A stretch of 64,000 bases of DNA from Lumnitzera littorea (GCA_024138015.1 JAMXBB010000011.1:73158189-73222188), one strand, 5' to 3'; positions 11,941 through 24,912 are shown, counted from the stretch's first letter. Numbers and translations are program-made. The notes: generated by a model not told the origin, from the letters alone.

Positions 11941-12549
11941 AATCTTGATTATGTGCTCATTTCTAGAAAGACTACTACATTAGATGTTTAGAATTTATAT
12001 TTGACTCTGAAGGAGAATTTGAAACAAATTTTACAAAAAATTCATGGTAGAGTTTATTTAACTTGTGATGTATAGACTACGGGCACAATTGAAGGTTATA
12101 TTTATTTAATTAGTCATTTTGTGGATAAAAAATGGAGACTAAATAGTAAAATTCTTTCTTTTTGCAAAATGCTTGCTCTTCACTCAGGTTTTGAACTATC
12201 AAAGAAAGTGTTTGAATTTTTGAAAGATTAGGGCGTAAAAAAGAAAGTATTGTCTCTTACATTGGATAATACATCTGCAAATGACTGTATGCAAGATTAT
12301 TTGAAAGAGCAACTTAACTTACAAAATAATTTGTTATGTGGTGGTGAGTTTTTTCATATCAGATGTTGTACTTATATTCTTCATTTAATTGTTAAAAAGA
12401 GATTGACGGTAGCTAGTCAAGCTTTACATAAAATAAGGGAGAGTGAGAAGTACATTGAGGGGTTAAAGAGTAAAATAAATCATTTTTGGGACTGTATTAA
12501 ACAAGTTGGAAACATTGATAATGGTGCTAGTTTAAGATTAATGGAATAA
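11914..12549 (+). pseudogene. hAT transposase, catalytic-core piece
   Basis: Continuation of the transposase interrupted at 7951. Skipping the LTR and one ATAAG copy joins FVEYK directly to YMIQYIRLYN and then LDYVLISRKTT, the normal hAT order. Downstream come HGRVYLTCD, FVDKKWRLNSKIL and LDNTSAND, which holds a conserved catalytic Asp. The CxxH-like motif GGEFFHIRCCTYILHLIVK follows. In-frame stops occur near 11986, 12076 and 12229, and the frame ends at 12549. The C-terminal hATC dimerisation domain is missing: a hairpin element starts 10 bp after the stop and then the MULE-like arm begins. The protein is certainly inactive. Confidence 0.88.
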
Positions 12550-12558
12550 GCTTTGTGC

Positions 12559-12905
12559 AATAAAAATTGTAAATTTATCATTTCTTTTCTACATAAACAG
12601 ATGTAAAGCCAACTTTTCATCTATTTGTTTTTCCTTACGCATTTATGCAAATCTAAAGTTAAGACTATAAATAGAAAGTACTCCATATCCTCTATCATCT
12701 CACAACCATTTACAAGTGTTTTCTAACGAGATGGTGGTCTTTGGTGGTTTTCTATGGTTGTGAGACAATAGAGAATGCGAAATACTTTTTATTTATGGTC
12801 TTAACTTTATATTTGCATAAACGAGTAAGGAAAAACAAAAAAGATGAAAAGTTGATTTGACATTGGTTTATATAGAAAAGAAATGACAAATTTACAATTT
12901 TTATT
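12559..12905. mobile_element. Hairpin (foldback) MITE
   Basis: Two arms of about 150 bp (12559-12709 and 12754-12905) are near-complete reverse complements, with outer ends AATAAAAATTGTAAA / TTTACAATTTTTATT and inner ends CACAACCAT / ATGGTTGTG. They are separated by a 44-bp loop. No coding capacity and no clear target duplication. A transcript would fold into one long stem like a small-RNA precursor. Confidence 0.9.
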
Positions 12906-12924
12906 CTAAATAGGCTATTCTAAG

Positions 12925-13402
12925 AATCATATCCCACTGTATAATGAGATATAGAATATATACCTATTGAGTAAATGATTGAGAAGTGAGAATAGATATA
13001 AGGATGAGTTGTCTTATCTAACCATGCATTTTACTTATATACTTATTATGTATTATAATAATGCCACATGAATGTTATGTTGATGCCTTGTAAACACCAT
13101 GTCAACATGCAATCAATAATAATAAGTAAATATAAATAATTAATAATATAATAACAATGATAATAATAAATAGTGCCACATAAGCAATAAAAATGTCATG
13201 TAGATGTTTATATGAACTTTACAATCCACATATCAAGTCGTGATTCAACCATATATCCACGCATGCAAACAGTCATTAAGTTGTATCAAGTAGTAGAAAT
13301 GAACACAAATAGTTTCATTAGGTAGAAAATTAACTATTTCAAAGTTTAGGTATAAAATTACAAATTTAAGCAAAGTTGAGGTAGTAAATTTGATATTAAC
13401 CC
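12925..13402. repeat. Right inverted arm of MULE-like element
   Basis: Reverse-complement partner of the arm at 5229-5641, slightly longer through small indels in its inner half. The outer end (13400-13402, CCC) abuts the second copy of the 9-bp target duplication. Confidence 0.85.
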
Positions 13403-13411
13403 TTCTCTCCA

Positions 13412-14535
13412 CTATATAATAAACGCATGACCACCTTCTTAGTTTATATAAGAAAATCTCACATGAATACATATTCATAAATACTAATAGAAAATAGTAA
13501 ATGCAATCAAAATTGTTATCATCCCATTTTTTATCTATTTGTTATTTTAGGTATTAAAAATTTTATTTAATATTATATTATATTATTTATTATTTTTTAA
13601 TCGGATAATGGGTTTCTCATCAAGTTTTTTTTTAAATCTTATAACTCATACCAAAATCCTAACGGATTTTTAACTATATCTCAAAAATCATCCCATAAAC
13701 CTATAGGGTTGTATCATATAGAGTTTTTAGCGAGTTAGGCAAGTTAGATACCTTATAATGATCCATATAATTACATCTATATCTTTAGAGGTGATGGGCT
13801 CCAGTTTGATAATGTAGGGTTGTTGAGTACTACCCTTAGGCTATGTTAATCAATTCAACCCCTATCAGTTGTTAAGCTTACCAAATCGTTTAGGCTCAGA
13901 TTGGGCTTAGGACTTGGTTTCAAAATTGCCTATCAATAGTTTTAATTAGTAACATGTGTCAAATTATGATTAGCCTACTTCAGTAAAATAACATTATTAA
14001 AAAAATTAAATCAAATGATTTAACAAAAAATTGGCAAACATAGAAAATAAAAATTTGAAAAAAGAAAGTAACTGCAAGATGGCTAAAGGCCATTCTCTAG
14101 TAACCTAACCAAAGTTGATTTTAAGTTTGACTTATATAAACAAAGGAAAGATCCTAGAAATTCTACATAGCAACACCATATTAATTATTTTTTATTTTTT
14201 AATCTTTTTGAGCAGCTACTACATAAATTATGGAAAAAGTAGGATTTTGACCCAAAAAGAAAACCTTAAATGGAATTATATGAGTCGTACAACCTTTTCT
14301 ACAATTGATAATTTTCTATGGAAAATCGAGTTAAATCTTCATAACTTATTCAAGTCATAGCTACTATTGGGAAATCATTGTTGTGAAGTAACCGGACACA
14401 TAATGCAACAAAATTTGTGCATAGCTTACTGGGAAAGAAGACACCACAAGATCATGTTTTAGACGTGACAAGAAATGACCAAACATAACAAGATCCCTGA
14501 TTCTCTCTCCCTTTCTTGTGCTCTCTCTCTCTTTT
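13412..14535. other. Intergenic, no gene seen
   Basis: A/T-rich sequence with a degenerate ACCC/GGGT-type repeat at 13610-13740. Short frames (for example 14115-14360) show no domain and are low complexity. Confidence 0.55.
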
Positions 14536-14536
14536 A

Positions 14537-14856
14537 ACACTTTGTTTGGTATGGAGAAAAGAATAGAAAAGAAAAGAATGTGGAAGGAAAGAATACGAAG
14601 GGAAGAAATTCTGAAAGTAATTGATTTCTTCTAATATGTTGGAGTTATGGGGGAAAGGAAAATAGAAGGATTCTGATAATTATTAACAACAAAATTGGAT
14701 GCAAGTTAAAATTACTTATATACCATAAAAATACTAATAATAAAAAAAAGTAAGTGAAAAGGGAGGTAAGATTGGTCATTACAAAAATTTTCCTCTTTCC
14801 CTCCTTTTTCTCTCCACTTTTGAGGGACCAAGATTTAGTCATCCCCAACATAATGT
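14537..14856. mobile_element. Probable MITE
   Basis: Starts CACTTTGTTTGGTATGGAG and ends with a diverged inverted version of it (14838-14856, reverse complement beginning CATTATGTTGGGGATGA). The interior has GAAAAGAA-type and TTCTCTCC-type purine/pyrimidine asymmetry on either half, a layout common in plant TTTGGT-type MITEs. Target duplication not certain. Confidence 0.4.
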
Positions 14857-15759
14857 AAGTGGAACAACTTCAATTCTTGGAATTCTTACTGTTTTATGGA
14901 GTTTGAGTGGTCTATTTTAGTTGTATGTCATGTTTCTAATTCTAGAGTAGACTTAGAATGGAATAACTATTGTAAGTTTGATTCTCTTTTCAAGCTTTTT
15001 TAAAAGTTAAAATCGTAATTCCTTAAAATCAATAGTTTTGACTTTAAAGAAAAATTCAATTCCGTTGTTCACCATTCTATTATACTATCATTTATAATAT
15101 TTACCCAAATAATATTTTTAAAAATGTATATTTATTGCATCATGAATTCAAGGAATTTTTAAGGAATACCACTACATACACATTCATTTCCATTTTGAAT
15201 TTGCTAAGACCAAACATAATATAAAAATAGAATGGTGGATTTCATGATCATTTTCAAATATAAGAATGAACTTCTCATTTTGTTATTGATTCTGTCCTAT
15301 TCCATCTTATATGCCAAACTTAACAATAATAATCCCTAAAAATCAAGGAAAGCTTTGGGTTCAGTTCCCTAGTTCATGCGATAGGAAGAATTATTGCAAT
15401 TTATTGGCGTACTGATAAGTTTTACATGAAATTCTGTCAATTTTGGATGAAAAGATATTGCATTGCATGGATAATTATAATCGACGCCATCCTGGCAGCA
15501 TTGTGTACATGGACCATACTTATCATTAAGACTCTTAATTTTATTTTTTTAGTTTATTGGATTATTGATAATTATTATTTTATTTTATTAATTGTTGCAT
15601 TCAAGTCCTAAAGGATTTTATTAAACTTTGCAATCAGGTCCTTTTATTAGCAATATTCCTATTTTGCTTTAATGATGTGACTATATATAACTTTATGAAC
15701 CATTATTCAATAGTTAGTCGATTAGGAATTTCATATGCATTAAGGGGAGGTTTTGTTTG
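14857..15759. other. Intergenic, MITE-like remnants
   Basis: Contains GACCAAACATAATATA near 15210, resembling the outer end of the element at 52055-52430, so part of this stretch is probably another diverged MITE. No coding similarity. Confidence 0.4.
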
Positions 15760-17490
15760 AAATCCCCAAAAATAGTCATACTTTATGAGTCTAAATGATT
15801 AGCAATAGAGAAGTACATAAACAAAAGAAGGAAATAGAGCGGATGGAAATACTAAGATATATGTATGGATCTATGAGTAAAAGTAAGTAAGAAATGCATA
15901 TACTAAAAACAAAGTTAGGGATATATACATATATATGTATATATATTTATACATATATACGTATATATATAGGTAAACCATCTCAATCATACTTCCTTTA
16001 ATTTTTCATTATTTACATAAATATATACATGCATACATATATATATGTTAGACTTTCAAAGCACTTATTAGGAATTGGTATGCATATCATTCGAAGAGGA
16101 GATGAAATGAAACCGATGCACACATACTCACTTCCTAGTTTAAAATTAATTTTAATAGTCCTGCATGATTCTACTAGCAAGAATAGGTACATGTGTAGAT
16201 AAACTAATGAGACCAGGTTACTTACATGAGACTAGTAAACCCTAATTACTAGCATTCGTCTCTCTAACTATCATCTAATTAAACAATTGAGCGCAATTTT
16301 AGTAACTATGAAATCTAAAATAAAGTAAAATTAATCCGAACTATCAAAACAATAAAGAAATAAAAAGAAACGAATAAAATAAATAAAAACGCATAATCTT
16401 TACTATTCAAATGTTGATTTATGTGATGATCAATCTCCTTTTAACTTATCGGACCGCAATAATTTCTTATTTAAGTTAATTATTGATTTTCTCTAAAACT
16501 TATGTAATGATCAATCTCCTTTTAACTATGAGAATTCCTTATTTAAGTTAATTAGAACATCTTCTCAATTAACTCCTAATCCTCATATACCTACCATAAT
16601 TTCTTTCTTAATAGCATATATCAAGATCGCATTACACCATGTGAATTTTTACTATTAAGTTACCCTAATTAAAAAAAAACTATTGCTGCCAATCTCTAAG
16701 TTCTACCTCATTTCTTCTAATTACATAGATTTATTTACAATAGCATATCTCTATCTCTATTCACAAAAACGAAAAATGAATTAATAACCTAGGTAAATAT
16801 AAATCCAAAGGCAATAAAGTTCATGTAATTAGATTGCAATGAATTAGAAATTATATATTAAAAAAAAAAAAAAGAACTCTTCTTTACATTGAAAACTAGG
16901 GTTAATATTCGAAAATTAAAAAAAATAAAATAAAACTAAACGTTGAAACAAAAAAAAAAGAAGAAGAAGAAGAAAAAGATAGAGTTACGATACTACCCTC
17001 TGTGTTTCTACAACCCTAGCTCTTAATCTATGACACTCTCTTTAAATTGCAAGGCCTATATGTCTATTTATATTACAAAGGGATGACATGGGGTTTTATC
17101 TATGTCATTAATCTTGACATGATCACAACAAATAAGTCGTGTAACTTACTTCGAAATAATTGATTTTTTTCGCACGAAAATAGGCACCATGGCCATAAGC
17201 ATGACCGTGCTTCCTAGCATGGTCTCTACGGTCTCTATTTCTGTATAACATGGCTGGAATTCAATCTCCCTTTGATTCCATACCAGCACAACACAAGCAC
17301 GGTCGTGCTATCTAGCATGGCCCGAGTCCTTTTTTCACAATTTCTTCAAATGAAATCCTGTTTGTGCACCAAACAATATCCAAGTCCTAAAAAAATGAAA
17401 ATTAAGTAAATTAAATACCAAATTCATTCAAAATAACTTAAAATATCTTTAAAATTAATATATAATTATAGGTATAGTTACGGTCTATCA
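15760..17490 (-). mobile_element. LTR fragment with promoter (minus orientation)
   Basis: On the minus strand this begins TGATAGACCGTAACTATACC at 17490. It has a stretch of GCACGACCGTGC-type palindromic sequence (17190-17320) that I associate with a plant Ty3-gypsy LTR family, then a TATA box AATATAAATAG at about 17061-17072. The 3' end and a second LTR were not found; the left boundary is a guess. The interior around 15920-16050 is TATA/TACA-rich low-complexity DNA. Confidence 0.42.
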
Positions 17491-18344
17491 GGGACACAAA
17501 GGGAAACAATTAGTGATATGACACGGTATAGAGAATATAGATCTTGATGGTGTGTAATAGTATAGTTAGTAGCATCCAGAAAAAGGACACAAAGGGAAAC
17601 ATAAAACCGACTCTACCTCATGGGAATAATACTCGAATGTTGTTGCTACATTGTATATGTTTGTCTATATACTTTTCCCTCTAAAATGTTTTGCGTCAAA
17701 TAGACCAATAGCTACAATAGTTAGTAGCATCCAACTTTGTTGAGATCGATTAACTAATTTCAGTTGAATCCATTGATAAGTTTCAATGAATACGTAAAAT
17801 GAGTAGAAACATCAGGTTTTAATAGATAAAGCAAATGGTAACAAATGTTGAGTGTAGTTTGATTCCTCGTAGTTGCCGTATCAGTCTTTGATGTTGATGG
17901 TAAGGAAAATTGATGCAGATTTGGGATGTTCCAGACATGTTTGATTACTTAAGATATGTAGGATTGGAAGAACCAAGCTGGAGAGGCAAGTTTAAGCTTA
18001 GGCGATTGATTATATAGTTAATGGCCGGCAGTCAAAATATAGTTAACGGTCAACAGCAAAATAAATGGCAAAGATTACTTATTATCAACTTAGAACCTGT
18101 AATGTTATAACCTGTTACGTGTCATAATATTTATTGACATGTCGAACATAATTTTTTGCTAAAATATTCAAAATACTTATTGCGATATCCAATTTTTTTA
18201 AAAAAAAAATTAACCCTCATAAGAATCAAGATGACCACTAAGTAAGAGTTATAAAATCCCTAAATAGAAATTTACCAATTACACAAGGAAACTATAACTA
18301 TTCAAACCAATTATCATCCTTATAATTGAAATTATGATGGCCAT
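17491..18344. other. Intergenic with short direct repeats
   Basis: GGACACAAAGGGAAACA occurs at 17492 and again near 17587, and TAGTTAGTAGCATCCA near 17554 and 17707. No coding sequence recognised. Confidence 0.5.
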
Positions 18345-20959
18345 TGTGAAGCCCTATTTCGATTTTCCTTTATTTAATCTATATTAAGCCTAGTTCGCTC
18401 AACATAAATCACTTGACATAAAACTAAGAAAAAATATTTTCGAAAATAATTTAGAGTCGTCGACTAGTTAAATTGGTAAAAAGTCAAATTAGAGTTTTCA
18501 GGTAGAAAAACTTTGATTTAGATACTAGTCTATAGATTTTTAAAAAAATTAATTTTTCAGAAAATTTAATCAGAAAATCTAAATTTGAAGGCTAGCCTAT
18601 TAAAATTAAGTCACCATGTAAAGATTAATAAAAAAAATTAATTGGCCTTTATTTTATAATTTTTCTAAAAAATGTGAAAATATGTAGAAATGTAAAAAAG
18701 CATAAAAATGATTTTTTATTATGAATTTTACCTAAAAAATTTAAAATAAAATAAAATAAATTTACAAATTTTATGGTTACCTTAAAAGTGCTTATATACC
18801 TGTTAATTGGGATTAAACCGACCTAGTTCCCATTTTTAAAAAAGCTTTAGTGAGTTGACAAATTTTATTTTTGAAACTAAGTCATGTTTGTGTTTTTAAC
18901 CAATTTATTTTTATTAAGAAAAATCCTTTAAAAAACTAATTTTTATTCCTAATTTAAAAAAAAAAAAACCTAAAGACTTGATTTTCAAATAGACTTTAAG
19001 TTAGTATTTTTTATTTTAGAAAAAACAATTACATGACAAAACTTAAAAAAAAAATCCTAAAACACCTAAATGAGAAAAATAAATAAATAAAAGCTGCAAG
19101 TTTTATGAAAATATGCAATTATCATGGAAAACACGTCGTTTTATGAAAAAAAAATGTAATTATTATTGATAATATGCTTAATCATAGAAAAAAGGTCTAA
19201 ATTATAGAAAAAATACCTAAATCATGGAAAAAATGCCTAACTATAGAAATAAACCATGGAAAAGATCTTTAACCATAGAAAAGACGCCAATTAAAAAATG
19301 TTTATTTTATCAAAAAAATAACAAGTAACAAAATGATTTTTCTAAAAATTCCTAAAATACCGACTTTATTTAAAAATATAGATTTAATGAAAAATATGCA
19401 AATCTCAACAAAAGATGCAAATTTCCTATAGAAGTGTAATTTTTAACAAAAATATTGAATTTTATATGCAATTTTGATTAAAAATATATAACTTTATGCT
19501 AAAACATGCAATTTATGCGAGAAATGCGAAAGGCACAAATCAATGAGAATCGACATAAAGACCTACAAAGACTCAAATTAATAATGATTCTATACAAAAT
19601 CCTAATTGAACTAATATAACACGTTAATATACTCATATAATAAAAGTAACAAAATAACAATAAATAAATAAATCATAAAATAAAAAAAAAAAACTAAAAT
19701 TAGCACTAAAATAAAACCTATACTTTACAATGTAGGTCGAATCAAAAGCAAGTCATGGCTCTAGTTGAATGTGGGTCGAGTTGCACTTAGTTCCCCAATA
19801 GTAGCAATGATTCTGATTTCATTGGGGACATTATGATCCAAATTTTGAGGGGGGAATCGCACTTTGATGGTAAAGTGATTGGCAAAAATCACTTCAACAC
19901 TAATGCTACAATGTTTGGTGGTGGTTTAAAGTGTTCGAAAAGTAGAGTAGCGACGGTTGCGGTGGAATGGTCGTGTGACTATAATGCAAGAGAGAGTTGA
20001 TTTGGTGTTGGTCAGCAAAGGGGACTGGTATTTGTATAGGGTCGAACGAGGATGGTGATGCATGGCCGTGAGTGGTGTTGGGCGCTCATGCATTAAGGTT
20101 TGAAGGTTTGCTCGATGGTTATGAGTTTAGATTCATTTACCGTGGTGTCAGGTTTGGGTTATATGTTGTAGTAGGTCACACGGATTATTGTGACTTACAA
20201 TATGTGTGGGGTGTGTTGGAATGAAGGAGCAAGGGCTGGATTATGTGCAATAAGGAGAGCTACTGTCAAATGGGATGAATTTGGGTTTGGGCAACGATGA
20301 AAAGAGTAGGTTGTGATTGCATGTAAAGCTTAGAATCCTTTATCATCTGTTGAAATCTACTATTTATAAACAATGAATTTGAATTTTTTAGATCTTTTTT
20401 ATGAGGATTTAAATATCAATAGGATTTAACAAATCTAATATTTATAAGATATGACCATACCCGTTTTAGATTTGTTAGTTTCTATAATAATTCCCTTATG
20501 ATTTAATCAAATTTACTCATAAGATCAAGTTTCTAGAAGCTCCACATTTTATTTAAGCTTTCTATCTTAGGCTTGACTTAGTCCAACTAGTTTTAAATTG
20601 ACCACAATCCTTTAATATATCTCAAAATACATATACTAACCATTTAATAAATCCTAAGTCTATTTTAATTAGTCCAATTAAAATATTCAAATTGGATAAA
20701 AATTCACTTTATACTTTACTAGACTATTTTTAAAAAATATTTTTCTAATGAAACTCAATTATTTAAATATTCAGAATTTATTAAATCGTATGTATATTTT
20801 TAACTATTGTTTGGTTCAATCCTAAATGAATGATTAACTTGATTTAACACTTTGTATTTTTTTTATTTTTCTTTTTTTTAATTTTTTGAAAACCAAACTC
20901 AAAAATATAAAAAATAAAAGAATCTTAAAATAAAAGGGTGGCAAAAATAATTATCTACG
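18345..20959 (-). mobile_element. Solo LTR (family 2, Tat/Ogre-like)
   Basis: Minus-oriented. It runs from (C/T)GTAGATAATTATTTTTGCC at 20959 to GGGCTTCACA ending at 18345, matching the ends and layout of the better-preserved copy at 31084-33032. A TATA box (TTTATAAATA, 20361-20370), a CATAGAAAAA minisatellite trace (19170-19290) and the GAAAATAATTT-AGTCG block near 18440 occur in the same order. Flanks gccat (18340-18344) and gctac (20960-20964) could be a 5-bp duplication decayed at two positions. No internal coding region. Family name inferred from LTR motifs only. Confidence 0.72.
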
Positions 20960-22439
20960 GCTACTTCCTCCCATCTCACCACCACCACTACAACCCCCAT
21001 CCCCTACCCCCCCTAAAAAAAAAAAACCTAGTAACTCAACAACTGAAACCATAATCATCAACTTTATAAATCTTACTCAAGTACCTACACATGAAAAATT
21101 TAAAATAGGGTAAGTTGTAACCTAATACAAAATATACAAATATATACATATGAACATACAATTTTCTAATCAGACACGTGAGTGCAAAATATAACAATGC
21201 AATAATTATTTATTTAATTATCTTTATATGAGTCTGTCAAGCAATATAAGGGTATTCATGACCCCATTATGCATAAATATACGTAATACCATATAATATC
21301 AGTATTGGTCCCTTGATGCTCTAAAAATCAAGAATTAACCTAAATATACATTATTTGCAGTATGTATATTTTATTCATTATTTAGCTGAGCCCTATATTT
21401 ATATTTAGAGATATTCTACTATCCTATCTTCTATTTTGACGAAATCAATTTTGCTTATCATCTCACCATCCGTTTCCATGTTTTTAAATTTGAATAATTG
21501 AATTCATAATTTATTCAATAATTTATATTTAAAAGTGATTAAATCAATAGTAAAATGAATAGTGACACCAATCCTGTAAAAAAAAAAAAAATGAGACTAT
21601 AGAAAAATCCTTATTCTTATAAAGCAAGTTAAAGTGAAGTAAGTTACAATACTTTCGTTTCCACAACTTCACAAAGCCTTTATGTTTTCCCATGCTTTCT
21701 TTTGCATTCGTTCATAGACTTCTCGTATTTTTCTTCAGCAAATTATACTAAGTCCTTTAACACTATAGATTAGAATAATCTTACACTTTAAATAAAATCA
21801 TAAGAGTACTGAATAAAAGGGAAAATAAAAACCGTATAAAATCAAGGATAAAATGATTATCTAAGCAAGTTTTCAAGCCCGTCCAAACTTAAAGTCTGGA
21901 CACTTATTACAATGCTATTTTGCAATGGGGTAGGGCTAAGTTCCTGGTTAGACATTTGTTTTTTCTCTTCTTTTATTGAATATTATGTTGGATTCACTGG
22001 AAGAAAAAATGATTATCTAAGAATTTAAATGCAACATTTTGGGGTAAAAAAAAACGTAATTTTAAGAATAAAAGCACATGTAAAGTAAATATAAAATAAC
22101 ACACTTGCAATTTATTTGTTAATTTATCTATAATAGCTTTTTTATTTTTTTCAGATAACTTTAATAGTTCACCTCATAATTATATAACAATCAAATCTAA
22201 TCTAATTTATAGATAGAACTACATCCATCACCATTAACATATGGAACCTTTATACCAATCGACCTCTAATAGAAGTTGCCTCTGCAAAAGTCATTTCCCA
22301 TTACATCGTTTTCCTATCAACATTGGTAAAATGTTCCTTATGTTGGACTCTTATGTTGCCACTAAGCTCCAATAGTAATATAGCCCAATAGTACATGACT
22401 ATAGGAATCATCTTCATTTTCTTGTTGAAATCAATTTCA
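20960..22439. other. Intergenic, no gene seen
   Basis: Contains a C-rich tract at 20970-21017, poly-A runs and otherwise A/T-rich sequence with no recognisable coding or terminal-repeat structure. Somewhere here the left LTR of the following gypsy element is lost or unrecognisable. Confidence 0.5.
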
Positions 22440-22736
22440 AAGCAAGTTTGAGCTTGGAGCAAAGTATTGACTAAAGTCTCTTTAGGTTGGTCAACTAAAT
22501 AGCTCAACTTTGATTGGATGTTGGAATAGCTCAGCTCAACAATAGTGTATGCCAGCTCAGAAACTATCTTAATCACGGTTAGATCTCAACATTCAGGTAA
22601 GATAAGATGAGATAAGCCTAAGTTGGTGATCAAATCCTCATCTTAGATCGGTTCTCAAGCTAGTGCTCATCAAATAAGCCCATGTAGGCCTTTAGCTCGA
22701 CTTCGTGCGATTAGTCCGAAAGGTTAATTCCTATCA
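22440..22736 (-). repeat. 3' LTR of gypsy element 1 (truncated)
   Basis: Matches 39380-39680 in the same orientation, for example CTAAATAGCTCA followed by TTGGATG in both, and both end CCTATCA on the plus strand. Left of about 22440 the match to the right LTR disappears, so this LTR is truncated or overwritten. Confidence 0.75.
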
Positions 22737-22739
22737 TTT

Positions 22740-23946
22740 GCCTAGGGTCAAAAAGATTTGACCTCAAATCCACAAGCTCTTCTTCGGTTAAGCTTACTAC
22801 TGTGTCTTTTGGATGATGAGGAATCAGGTCAAATACATTGAATGTGAAAGAGATGCTATAATCTTCTGGGAATCTAATAGGCATTGTGTTTGATTCTCTT
22901 TAGGACCTTAAAGGAACCGTCTACTCTGGGTGATAGCTTATTCTTCCTCAAATGGGGAAGTCTTTCTTGATTGAAGTAAATCCAAAATAAATCCCCTGGA
23001 TTAAAGGCAACAAATTGACAGCCTCGGCTATTGATCTTATGCTGTTGTTCATTGAACTTGGCAATCTTCTAGGTCACTTGTTAGTTTAGTTTATGCAGTT
23101 CATGGGCTTGGTCGACTTTATATTGTCTTTTTTCAAAGGCTATACTAGTACCGATTATGTCTACTAGGATAGTAGGGTTGAGGACGTAAACTATCTCAAA
23201 GTGGGTCTTTCTAATGGTTCTGTGGACAGTTTGGTTGTAAGCAATGAGTGAACTCTACAATAGGCAAACATAGATTCCACTCTTTTAGATTCCTTCCCAC
23301 AACAACTAGGAGTAAGGTGTATAATGTCCTGCCCACCACTTCAGTTCAGCTATTAGTTTGAGGGTAACTTCTCTTATTAAACACAAGTTTGGTGCCAAGT
23401 CTATTTTATAAGGTCTTCCACAACTACAAGGACCGAATCCTTCCTTCTAGACGTTCGGGGTAACCCTAGGATAAATTCTATGCTAAGGTCGACCCGAGAT
23501 GAGGTCGGCGTAGGTAAGGTAGGAATTCTCCATATGGTTCTTTCCTTCCTTTCGCTCTCTTACACACTTCACAAGTATTAATGACCTTATAAACATCCTT
23601 GATCACATCAATTAGTAAAAATTTTCTCTCAACAGGTTGACAGTTTTGATCTCACTAAAATGCCCTAACAATCTCCCACTATAAGCTTCCTTAACCAACA
23701 ACTCATGTGTGAAGCAATTAAGTATACAGGGTTTCTTCTCCTTGAACAAATACCCATCCTTTAGGTAATATCCTCTAATAATAATTCATTCCCTACACTT
23801 CTCAAGAATAGGATCAAAGTGTAGGTGTCCCGAGTATATTGCTCATATATATTTTATTTTAGGCATGGTTTTTGTTGATCTCATAGAGTTCAATTCCATT
23901 CTCAATGGTATTTAGATTTAAGTAAAGAGCAAAGCTTTGGAAAGAG
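22740..23946 (-). pseudogene. Gypsy element 1 integrase
   Basis: C-terminal pol region that would insert element cDNA into chromosomes. From 23946 downward it reads a linker with ENGIELYE, then GYYLKDGYLFKEKKPC and LLVKEAYSGRLLGHF, the HHCC-type zinc-binding lead. CEVCKRAKGK follows. The catalytic core contains IEFILGLPRTSRRKDSVLVVV, where the family usually has Asp-Phe before the GLPR stretch and here has Glu-Phe. The C-terminal part contains RKNKLSPRVDGPFKVLKRI and FTFNVFDLIP, typical of this gypsy group. Frameshifts and stops interrupt it repeatedly. No chromodomain is visible after it. Confidence 0.87.
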
Positions 23947-24539
23947 TATAAACACTTAATTTTTACCTCTCTGTAGTCTTAACTTTTTATTTTTTTATAA
24001 AAAGTGTCCTAATTCAAAAATGAAAATAATAAACAAAAAAAATTAATAAAAGATAAAAATTAATAAAAATTAACAAATGATGAAAATACAAAAAAAAATA
24101 ATAAACATAAAATAAAATAATAAAAAATAAAAATAAAAATAAAAAATAAATAAAATACAAAAAAAAAATAAGAAAAGGAAAAATTATAAAAATTTCGTAG
24201 ATTTTTAGGAAGTAACTTATATTAGGAACAAATAATTTTAGTTTAGGTTTAGTTAAAAAACTTTATTTTAGGAAATCGGATAGTTTAAGTATAGTTTAAT
24301 TGTACTGAATGTCAAGACACAAGGCAACGGTCTAACGGATAAGTATCGGAGTATTTGGGTTGGATTTAATTCGAGGTCTTGGGTTTGAGTCTCAATAGGC
24401 ACATATGTCTTTATTTTTCTATCTCTGCAAGAAAGAGAGGAAAATGGATCATATCTAATTAAACCAGTTAAATCAGATTTGAATTCATTTGAATCTAGTT
24501 TAATTACCGAATCAGATATGATAAGATATGATATGGTTT

Positions 24540-24575
24540 AGACTATATAAACACACATGTAGTCAGAAAGAAGAG
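24540..24575 (+). promoter_or_regulatory. LTR promoter (TATA box)
   Basis: CTATATAAACACACATG, about 600 bp into the LTR at 23947-26182, is a strong TATA box in U3. Transcription would start near 24575, just before the purine-rich AAGAAGAGGACAG. The homologous LTRs have TATA boxes at 32704-32712 and 20361-20370 on the other strand. Confidence 0.6.
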
Positions 24576-24912
24576 GACAGAAAAAGCAGGAGTCTAATCT
24601 CCAAATACGCAGCCTAATCTTTACGCTTCGCAGCCGTATCCCGACGATAGTATGCTGCAAATTCGATACACACTGACAACAAAAACAATAACAGCAAACC
24701 CTTTATCCGATTACTCTTCTCTCGCGTGACATTCAAAACACCAACCACCCCTATCCTCTTTCAAACTCAGCCAATTATAGCAGCCGCTCCCTCTACATTC
24801 ACGGCAATGAATCGATAACTCCGCGACCAGCAAACAGTAGGAACCCGAATCCTCATCCATTGGCCATACTCAATGCACAGCGACTGCTGCTCCGTCCACG
24901 CTTCACTGCTGT

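Larger units (their letters stand above)
5229..13402. mobile_element. MULE-like element with long inverted arms
   Basis: The outer shell of a nested stack. Its ends are inverted copies beginning GGGTTAAT, and it is flanked by a 9-bp duplication, ttctctcta at 5220-5228 and ttctctcca at 13403-13411 (one mismatch). Nine base pairs is the Mutator-like target size. The arms carry no MuDR transposase; the interior instead holds a hAT transposase wreck and later insertions. Most likely a non-autonomous foldback MULE was invaded by a hAT element. The alternative, a single long-TIR hAT-like element, would need an 8-bp duplication, which fits less well. Confidence 0.7.
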
